From positions 1-64,000 of the forward strand of contig CAJFVO010000005.1 in NCBI GenBank assembly GCA_904420555.1: DNA of 64,000 nucleotides. The letters run 5' to 3'. The stretch's first letter is position 1. Each line of letters starts with the position of its first letter. The notes under the pieces were generated by a model. That model worked only from the letters and a program-made list of their open reading frames with translations. It had not been told where the DNA came from and made no database searches. Shown one piece after another: positions 57,932 through 64,000 of the stretch. The position numbers and the translations under genes were made by a program. This stretch comes from Candidatus Heritagella intestinalis. GTDB taxonomy: Bacteria > Bacillota > Clostridia > Oscillospirales > Acutalibacteraceae.

Positions 57932-59689
57932 CTACTCGCTTTCAGGCCGTTTTTCAAGTATTTTTAAAATTTTTTGTCCCCCAGGCAGCCGGGCAATTTC
58001 CTCGGATTTCAAAAGACCCATGAAAACGAGGCAAACTGCATAAAATACTGCGGCAACCGATACAGAGACCAGCGTTATGACGGAATGTCCCGGCAGTAAA
58101 TTTTCCAAAAACCGCTGGCATCCCCAGGCCGCCGCCCCACAAAGGGCCGCCGCGGCCAAGGGTTTCCAAAATACCTGACGGGGTACCAGCCCCGTCACCC
58201 GGCAAAGGGCAATGAGGGAACCCACCATCATGAAAAGATAGCAGGCCAGGGTGCCAATGGCCGCTCCCATAATGTTCAGCTCCGGGATTCCGGTAAGCCA
58301 ATAGCTGAGAAAAGTCTTGAGGAGCAGGGCCGCCGCCAGGAGCTTTACTGGAATATCCGCCCGACCTACGGCCTGGAGCATACTCTGCAAAGGGGTACTC
58401 ATAGAGGCGAACACCGCCCCCGCCGCCATCACCGGCAGCACCCGGGCCACAATGGGGGCCGCCCCGCCGCTCCCAAAAAGCAGGCTGCTTAACGGCCCTG
58501 CCAGCACCGCCAAGCCAATTCCCGCCGGCAGGCTGAACAGGGAGGTCATCCGCAGTACCGTTTCCATGCTCCCTTTGAGACGGCGTGGATTCCCCGAGGC
58601 CCAGGCCGTGGTGACGTTGGGCAATGCGCTGACGCCGAAGGCCTGGGTTACTGCGGGAATCACCATAAACAGGGTATGGGCATTGGCGTAGCAGCCAAAG
58701 AGAAAATTGGGAATGGTTTCCATGTGCTGTAGGTTGTAATCCGGAATCATCCCCCGGTACATTTCCAGCAGAGGGCCGGGCCGCTGCACCAAAATCTCTC
58801 CCACACGCCCTTGCAGAAAGGTTGTGTCCACCAGGCCGGCAATATTCACGGCCACCGCTCCCAAGCCAATGGGCAGGGCAGTTTTCAGAAGCCGGGCCGC
58901 TGTGGAACGGGCCTTTCGGGGAGCTGGGGAAGCCGTCAGGGACTCTTTCCCCAAGCCGTCTCCCCGGAGCTTGTGGCGCAGCAGCAAAAAGAGAAAGCTC
59001 ACTGCCGCCCCTGCCGTAACCCCGGCCACAGCACCCGCCGCCGCCCAAGGCAACGCTACGGCCCGGGCCTGCTCCCAGGAAGAAGCTTCCTGTCCGAATA
59101 CGGTCCCCAGGGCTGCATATTCCTCCTGGGCCGTCTGCAATACCCAAAAGGAGCCGAAAAGTCCCAACCCCAACCGGCACAAGGCCTCTAAAATCTGGGA
59201 AACGGCGGTGGGAGTCATGTTCCGCAATCCCTCATAATAACCTCGATAAATGGCGGAAAGGCAGCTAAATAAAATAGAGGGAGCCAGCAGCACCATAGCC
59301 GGCAATGCCCCGGGGTTCCCCACGGCCTCCACGTACCAGCCCGCTCCCAAAAGCATCAGGGCTGTGCCCAGCAGGCCGGTGAGAAGGAACAGGAACACAG
59401 AAACCCGATGCACCTGGCGGACTTCCCGGAAGCGGCCCCGGGCAATTCCCGCCGAGACCATCCGGGAAATGGCAATGGGGAATCCGGCGGTGGCCAGGCT
59501 GTAAATGGGGCTGTAGAAGCTGTAGGCCGTGGTAAAATACCCCATGCCATCCTCCTGGATAATCCAGTTCAGGGGGATTTTGAACACCGCTCCCAAAAAT
59601 TTCACCACCAGCACTCCTGCGGTGAGAATGGCCGCTCCCCGCAGGAACCCGTGGGGCCTGACGCCGTTTTTTCCCTTCATACAGCACAC
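57932..59689 (-). CDS. SpoVB/MATE-type oligosaccharide flippase
   Basis: A 585-residue membrane protein with about 14 segments, of the polysaccharide biosynthesis / MurJ-SpoVB superfamily. GAAILTAGVLVVKFLGAVFKIPL at the start is typical of the SpoVB-like group. It may move lipid-linked cell-wall precursors during cortex formation. The Bacillus orthologue in this position is YabM. The start is a GTG at 59689 with AAAGGGAG five bases away; an ATG three codons later is the alternative. Confidence 0.85.
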   Translation of the reverse strand: MCCMKGKNGVRPHGFLRGAAILTAGVLVVKFLGAVFKIPLNWIIQEDGMGYFTTAYSFYSPIYSLATAGFPIAISRMVSAGIARGRFREVRQVHRVSVFLFLLTGLLGTALMLLGAGWYVEAVGNPGALPAMVLLAPSILFSCLSAIYRGYYEGLRNMTPTAVSQILEALCRLGLGLFGSFWVLQTAQEEYAALGTVFGQEASSWEQARAVALPWAAAGAVAGVTAGAAVSFLFLLLRHKLRGDGLGKESLTASPAPRKARSTAARLLKTALPIGLGAVAVNIAGLVDTTFLQGRVGEILVQRPGPLLEMYRGMIPDYNLQHMETIPNFLFGCYANAHTLFMVIPAVTQAFGVSALPNVTTAWASGNPRRLKGSMETVLRMTSLFSLPAGIGLAVLAGPLSSLLFGSGGAAPIVARVLPVMAAGAVFASMSTPLQSMLQAVGRADIPVKLLAAALLLKTFLSYWLTGIPELNIMGAAIGTLACYLFMMVGSLIALCRVTGLVPRQVFWKPLAAAALCGAAAWGCQRFLENLLPGHSVITLVSVSVAAVFYAVCLVFMGLLKSEEIARLPGGQKILKILEKRPESE

Positions 59690-59778
59690 CCGCTCCCTTT
59701 TGGAATCCCTTTACTGTATGAGAAAAAACGGGAATTTATGATTTTCGTCCGGCCCTTCCGAGCCGCTTTCCCCATCAA

Positions 59779-59812
59779 AAAAGCCCTTCGCCCTATCCGG
59801 CGAAAGGCTTTT
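59779..59812 (-). terminator. Terminator of the FAD dehydrogenase gene
   Basis: AAAAGCC-C-TTCGCC / GGCGAA-A-GGCTTTT, loop CTATCC. The minus strand continues in TTTTTTG. Confidence 0.8.
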
Positions 59813-59862
59813 ACTCGTCTTTTTTGATTTACTATTATTGATAGTCTGTGCAACTACGCTTT

Positions 59863-61482
59863 TTATATAGAAGCCCCTTGACTTCGGAGGAGCGCCTCGC
59901 CGCAGCGCAGACCATCCACAGCGGCGGAGATAATGCCTCCGGCATAGCCCGCTCCCTCCCCGCAGGGATACAGCCCTTGCAAAGTCGGGGATTGCAGGTT
60001 CCCGTCCCTGAGAATCCGCACTGGGGAAGAGCTCCGGGTTTCCACACCGGTGAGCAGCGCATCCCCAAAGGCAAAGCCATGGAGCCGCCGATCCATAAGG
60101 CGGATGCCCGCCCGCATTCCCTCTGTGACAAACTCTGGCAGACACTGGCCCAAATCCGTGGGCGTGACCCCAGGGCGGTAGGTGGGGACAACCTCCCCTA
60201 ACCGGCGGCTGGCCCGGCCCGCCAGGAAATCCTCCACCCGCTGGGCCGGGGCGCGATACCCGCCGCCCCCTGCCCGGTAAGCGGCTTCCTCTAATTTTCG
60301 CTGGAATTCCACGCCGGCCAAAGGGTGCCCACTGCCGAAATCCTCCGGTCCCACTCCCACCAGCAGGGCGGCGTTGGCATTCTCACCGTCTCGGGCCCAA
60401 CAGCTCATGCCGTTGGTGACCACTCGCCCTTCCTCCGAAGCCGCCGCCACCACAAAGCCGCCGGGACACATACAGAAGGTATAGACGCCTCGACCTGCCG
60501 CCGGGCCTTCCGGGGGCAGGTGTATCGCCAACTTATAGTCCGCCGCTCCCAAGGCCGGATGCCCGGCAAAGGCTCCATATTGGGCCTTGTCAATGAGCAG
60601 CTGTGGGTGCTCGATGCGGGCCCCCACGGAAAAGGACTTGGCCTCCATGGGGAGCCCTCCATCATACAGGGCTTGAAAGGTGTCCCGGGCGCTGTGGCCG
60701 ATGGCTAAAATCAAGCTGCTGGTTTCCAGCAGGCCGGTTTCTCCGTTCTCCTTGCGATACCGCACTCCAGTCAGACGGCCTTCCCGCTGTTCCAGGCCCG
60801 TCAAGGCGGTGTGGAACCACACCTGGCCCCCTAAGGACAAAATTTCTTCCCGAATGGCCCGGATGACGCCGGGAAGCAAATCCGTACCAATATGGGGCTT
60901 AGCGTTCACCAAGATATCCGCCGGCGCGCCAGCCCGGACGAATTCCTCCAGGACTTTCCGGGCCCGGAAATCCTTGGTGCCGGTGTTCAGCTTGCCGTCG
61001 GAAAAGGTCCCAGCGCCGCCCTCTCCAAACTGGACGTTGCTTTCCGGACGCAGTTCCCCGCTCTGCCAAAAATGCTCCACATCCCGGCTGCGCTCCTCCA
61101 CCGGAGCGCCACGCTCCAAAACAATGGGCTGCTGTCCGGCCTGGGCCAGGAGCAGCGCCGCGAACAGTCCAGCAGGGCCCATCCCCGCCACCACCGGCCG
61201 CTGTTTCATCTGGGGGCAGGGGGGAATTTCATATTGATAGGCCTCGGCCCGGCGGATTTTAGAGTCCTTCAGCCGGGAAAGCACCCGATTTTCCCCTTCC
61301 ACTTCCGCCTCCACAGTGCAGATAAACCGCACGGCATCCTTTTTCCGGGCATCTACCGACCGCCGGTAGAGGGCCACCCGGCCCAGAGATTTTTCCGGCA
61401 CCTTCAGCCGGGCCGCCGTTTTTCGGCGCAGGTCCTCCGGGGTAAAGTCCAACGGCAGGGAAAGTTCAGCGATGTGCAGCAT
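59863..61482 (-). CDS. FAD-dependent dehydrogenase, uncharacterised family
   Basis: A 539-residue flavoprotein. The N-terminal 85 residues form a small alpha/beta domain typical of the family. The FAD-binding motif is GMGPAGLFAALLLAQAG near residue 99. GEGGAGTFSDGKLNT near residue 152 and GEGAGYAGGIISAAVDGLRCG at the end are family signatures. Substrate unknown. AAAGGAAGGAG precedes the ATG at 61482. It overlaps the upstream oxidoreductase gene by 17 bases, so the two flavoproteins are made together. Confidence 0.85.
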   Translation of the reverse strand: MLHIAELSLPLDFTPEDLRRKTAARLKVPEKSLGRVALYRRSVDARKKDAVRFICTVEAEVEGENRVLSRLKDSKIRRAEAYQYEIPPCPQMKQRPVVAGMGPAGLFAALLLAQAGQQPIVLERGAPVEERSRDVEHFWQSGELRPESNVQFGEGGAGTFSDGKLNTGTKDFRARKVLEEFVRAGAPADILVNAKPHIGTDLLPGVIRAIREEILSLGGQVWFHTALTGLEQREGRLTGVRYRKENGETGLLETSSLILAIGHSARDTFQALYDGGLPMEAKSFSVGARIEHPQLLIDKAQYGAFAGHPALGAADYKLAIHLPPEGPAAGRGVYTFCMCPGGFVVAAASEEGRVVTNGMSCWARDGENANAALLVGVGPEDFGSGHPLAGVEFQRKLEEAAYRAGGGGYRAPAQRVEDFLAGRASRRLGEVVPTYRPGVTPTDLGQCLPEFVTEGMRAGIRLMDRRLHGFAFGDALLTGVETRSSSPVRILRDGNLQSPTLQGLYPCGEGAGYAGGIISAAVDGLRCGEALLRSQGASI

Positions 61483-62821
61483 GGGATGATCTCCTTCCTT
61501 TTGCCGGGGCCCCCGGCTTTTTTCTCTGGGATTGTTTTCCGGAATCATTGTCCCTGCGGGTCGCTCCTTTACCGGCGGTAATGCCGCTGGCCCAAGCCCA
61601 ATGCAGGTTATACCCGCCGCAATCCCCGTCTACATCCAGCAGTTCCCCGCAGAGGTACAGCCCCGGGCAGCAACGGGATTCCAAGGTAGCGGGGTCTGTT
61701 TCCGAAAGGGGCACGCCCCCGGCCGTTACCTGGGCCCTCTCCCAGCCCATGACCCCGGCCACGGGAAACTCATACTGTTTCACCAGCCGGGCCACAGCGG
61801 CACACGCCTCCGCCGTTATCCGATTCAAGGGTTGACTGGCCCCCTCTCCCAGGGCTTCCCGGATGATTTGCTGTCCCACCCGGAGATTCAGCAGGCCATC
61901 CAACGCCTCCTCCGCCGGAATATTGGGCAGCAGCCGCTGCCGCTGCCGCAAAAGGGCTTCCAGCTCCTGTTCGGTCATGTCCGGCGTCAAATCCAAGGAG
62001 AACACCAAAGACGACACCCGCCGGCCGGCCAGCCGGCCCGTTTCCTCCCACTCTGCCGCCAGCCGGGAAAGCTGGAACACGCAGATGCCGGAAAGACCGT
62101 ATTCGGTGAACTGGATTTCCCCGGTTTCCTCTCCTACCCGTCGGCCGTCCGCCAGCAGGGAGACTTTCCCCCGGCAGCGCATTCCCTGCAAAGCCCGGCA
62201 CTGCTTTTTCTGGCACCGCACCGGGGTCAGGGCTGGCCGGCAGGGCGTACAGCTGTGGCCCAAGGCCCGGGCCATAGCCACGCCGCTGCCATCAGCGCCC
62301 AACTTAGGGGCGGCTTGTCCGCCGGCGGCCAAGATCACTCGGCTGGCTGTCAGAGGTTCCCCCTCTTCCGGAAACAGCACAAAGCTGGCTCCCTTGGGCT
62401 GTATCTGCCGGAGATGCCAGCCGCAATGCACCTGCACCCCCAGCCCTTCCAAGTGCCGCAGGAACAGTTCCAGCACGGCGGCGGCTTGTCCGCTGTTGGG
62501 ATAGACCCGGCCCTCTTCCTCTTCCCGGCACACAAGCCCCAGGGTGCGGAACCGGTGGATAACTGCTTGGGGTGGCCAGGCTTCTAGTACGGCCCGGGCC
62601 TCTTCCGTCTCCCCGTGATAGCGGGACAGGGACATATGCAAGTTGGTCAGGTTGCAGCGGCCGTTCCCAGTGGCCAAGAGCTTGCGGCCCGGCTTCTGGG
62701 CGCCTTCCAACACCCACACGGAAACCGGGCGGCGCTGTTTTTTCTGTTCCTCGGCGGCAGTGAGGGCCGCCATCAGCCCAGAAGCACCTCCGCCTACCAC
62801 TGCGATTTCCACCTGTTCCAT
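61466..62821 (-). CDS. BaiN/HI0933-family flavoprotein
   Basis: A 451-residue FAD-binding protein. VVGGGASGLMAALTAA at the N-terminus, GNGRCNLTNLH near residue 55, TAGGVPLSE near residue 370 and GLYLCGELLDVDGDCGGYNLHWAWASG near residue 390 (start GLYLCGELLD) identify the HI0933 group. One member, BaiN, acts in bile-acid 7-dehydroxylation, but most are uncharacterised and no other bai gene is here. TAAGGAGG precedes the ATG at 62821. Confidence 0.87.
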   Translation of the reverse strand: MEQVEIAVVGGGASGLMAALTAAEEQKKQRRPVSVWVLEGAQKPGRKLLATGNGRCNLTNLHMSLSRYHGETEEARAVLEAWPPQAVIHRFRTLGLVCREEEEGRVYPNSGQAAAVLELFLRHLEGLGVQVHCGWHLRQIQPKGASFVLFPEEGEPLTASRVILAAGGQAAPKLGADGSGVAMARALGHSCTPCRPALTPVRCQKKQCRALQGMRCRGKVSLLADGRRVGEETGEIQFTEYGLSGICVFQLSRLAAEWEETGRLAGRRVSSLVFSLDLTPDMTEQELEALLRQRQRLLPNIPAEEALDGLLNLRVGQQIIREALGEGASQPLNRITAEACAAVARLVKQYEFPVAGVMGWERAQVTAGGVPLSETDPATLESRCCPGLYLCGELLDVDGDCGGYNLHWAWASGITAGKGATRRDNDSGKQSQRKKPGAPAKGRRSSHAAHR

Positions 62822-62918
62822 GTCCGGCCTCCTTAAAAGGGGCCCGGGAATGCCCCAGGCCCTGTAAAATCTTCTATAGTATACCGGAATCCCGCCAAAG
62901 GATATTTCTTTAAAAGAA

Positions 62919-63743
62919 CTATTTTTCTTTTTGGGAATCCTCCTCCGCAAACAGCTCCGGCAAGGTGCCAAAGGTATAGCCCATGTCCTCCCAGCAAGTG
63001 AGCAGTTCATCCAGAATCTCCGCGTTGGTAGTAGAAGTGCTGTGGAGCAGCACCACGGCTCCAGGATGGATCCGGCTAGTGAGTTTATTCATAGCTTCCT
63101 GGTGGCTGGGCTGCTGGTCCTGATACCAATCCACATAGGCCAGGCTCCAAAACACCGTTCGATAGCCCAGCTCTTTGGCCTGGCGCAGGTTGCTTTCGCT
63201 GAATTTCCCTTGAGGGGGCCGATAATATTTCGGCATCTCCTGACCGGTGGTCTCCTGATAGAGAGCCTCTAGGGAAGAGAGCTCTTCCTGAAAATCGGCC
63301 TTATCAGCAATAGCGGACATATCCGGATGGTGATAGGTATGGTTGCCTACCAGGTGGCCCTCCTCCACCATGCGCTTTACCAGATCTGGGCAGGTTTCGA
63401 TATAGTTGCCCACCACAAAAAACGCCGCTTTCACCGAGTGTTTTTTCAAAGCATCCAAAATTGCCGGAGTACAGCCGTTTTCATAACCTGCGTCAAAAGT
63501 GAGGTAAATTTTCTTTTCCGAGGGGTCTCCGGCGTAACAGGCGTCATACTGGCGCAAATATGCATCGGAGGCGTTTCCCACCGGCGTTTTCCCCTCTTCC
63601 TGAAAACTCAGCCCCCAATTCTCTGACCCAGCGGAAACGGCCTCTCCAGTCGGAACCAATAGCCCGGAAAATAGAATCCCCGCCAGCAGCACCACTGCGG
63701 CGGCGGCAATGACTACCTGTCTTCTTCCCAACACGGCAAACAT
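62919..63743 (-). CDS. pdaA: Polysaccharide deacetylase, PdaA-like (spore cortex)
   Basis: A 274-residue membrane-anchored CE4 enzyme. A hydrophobic N-terminal anchor lies at residues 9-30. The deacetylase domain has TFDAGYENG near residue 82, GNHTYHHPD near residue 133 with the metal histidines, RPPQGKFSE near 170 and VVLLHSTST near residue 229. The form TFDxGYENG instead of TFDDGP is typical of PdaA, which prepares muramic delta-lactam in the spore cortex. AAAGGGG precedes the ATG. Confidence 0.88.
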   Translation of the reverse strand: MFAVLGRRQVVIAAAAVVLLAGILFSGLLVPTGEAVSAGSENWGLSFQEEGKTPVGNASDAYLRQYDACYAGDPSEKKIYLTFDAGYENGCTPAILDALKKHSVKAAFFVVGNYIETCPDLVKRMVEEGHLVGNHTYHHPDMSAIADKADFQEELSSLEALYQETTGQEMPKYYRPPQGKFSESNLRQAKELGYRTVFWSLAYVDWYQDQQPSHQEAMNKLTSRIHPGAVVLLHSTSTTNAEILDELLTCWEDMGYTFGTLPELFAEEDSQKEK

Positions 63744-63823
63744 AATGCCACACCCCTTTTTCGGAATTTTCCCTGTACTACTTCTATGGGGAAAAAAGCA
63801 GGTTTATGCCCATAAACAATGGT

Positions 63824-63851
63824 AAGGCCCCAGTCTTTCGACTGGGGCCTT
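63824..63851. terminator. GC-rich hairpin without T-run
   Basis: AAGGCCCCAGT / ACTGGGGCCTT, perfect 11-bp stem, loop CTTTCG. There are only short T stretches on either strand, so its role as terminator is uncertain. Confidence 0.5.
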
Positions 63852-63966
63852 GGCTCCGGATAGGAATATTAACTTACCACCGTTTCCTCTTTGGACGTGT
63901 TCGTATGAAGAAAACAAAAATGGTTCTTGGCCTTTCAGAATTTATCTTACACCGATAAACTCTTTC

Positions 63967-63997
63967 TCTTAACGAACGTTCGCCTGGTTCGTTAAGA
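63967..63997. promoter_or_regulatory. Perfect 11-bp dyad at the window end
   Basis: TCTTAACGAAC (63967-63977) and GTTCGTTAAGA (63987-63997) with a 9-base spacer. The left arm continues into the palindrome CGAACGTTCG (63973-63982). It is likely an operator or recombination site. Nothing else is seen in 63852-63966. Confidence 0.6.
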
Positions 63998-64000
63998 ATA

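Noticed and set aside
61466-62821. Bile-acid inducible operon, from the BaiN-like gene
   Set aside because: HI0933-type proteins are widespread, and no other bai gene is in the window.
63905-63958. 17-codon frame MKKTKMVLGLS... at the right end
   Set aside because: Too short, without ribosome site and without a recognisable family.

Overview
The window looks like chromosome of a GC-rich, spore-forming, anaerobic member of the Clostridia, most likely the Oscillospirales. This is inferred from gene content and order, not from a marker-gene search. Supporting signs are the block spoVB-like / mazG / HU / yabO / yabP / yabQ / divIC / S1-protein (54.4-59.7 kb), a PdaA-like spore-cortex deacetylase, CIRCE-controlled groES-groEL, an energy-coupling-factor S component beside type III pantothenate kinases, a split ThrE exporter, and strong AGGAGG ribosome binding sites with sigma-A promoters.

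Layout: 0-0.1 kb holds the 5' half of a tRNA-Arg(CCT) gene that stops making sense in its anticodon loop. 0.2-7.1 kb carries asnB, a CpXC zinc protein, mnmA, a Cys/Glu-rich unknown, a histidine phosphatase, a divergent XRE regulator and tcdA. 7.17-7.33 kb is a probable 6S RNA in front of tcdA. 7.3-9.7 kb is a pantothenate module: two overlapping coaX paralogs and a PanT-like transporter. 10.3-15.5 kb has the split ThrE exporter, a NahK-like sugar kinase, a ComEA-like protein, a Cof-type HAD phosphatase and a CmpB-type membrane protein. 15.7-21.1 kb is ddl-murI-DUF1934-argS followed by a MetH-like protein that has lost its zinc cysteines. 21.7-24.6 kb is a GH38 alpha-mannosidase.

25.1-29.9 kb is a compact sulfur and Fe-S module (metY, cysK, iscS, iscU, a 22-codon mnmA remnant, and an Rrf2 regulator). 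It has two matching operator dyads on its promoter. Unusual repeat DNA lies on its left and degenerate tandem repeats plus a tRNA-Leu(CAG) lie on its right, so it may be a transferred module.

30.5-38.8 kb is a mix of housekeeping and poorly known genes: a nuclease-like unknown, an HD hydrolase, a PAP2-like protein, DUF896, a QueG-like Fe-S protein, DUF952, topB, a PNPOx-like protein, queH and a YcxB-domain membrane protein. 39.1-45.8 kb is a sugar-utilisation block: DUF4867, xylB and two tandem, nearly identical GH3 glycosidases. 46-54.9 kb holds a TVP38-like protein, groES-groEL, gpsA, an RlmL-like methyltransferase, a long HPF, a fumarate-hydratase alpha subunit without its beta partner, an amidohydrolase and an S1 protein. 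55-63.7 kb holds the yab sporulation cluster, two FAD oxidoreductases and pdaA. The window ends in a perfect 11-bp dyad.

The most unusual DNA is intergenic. At 24.76-25.07 kb a duplicated unit alternates polypyrimidine TCTGTATC-type runs with long perfect palindromes. At 9.99-10.15, 21.33-21.51 and 30.06-30.34 kb the intergenic DNA is packed with consecutive short hairpins. No complete known defence system, transposase, integrase or CRISPR array was found.
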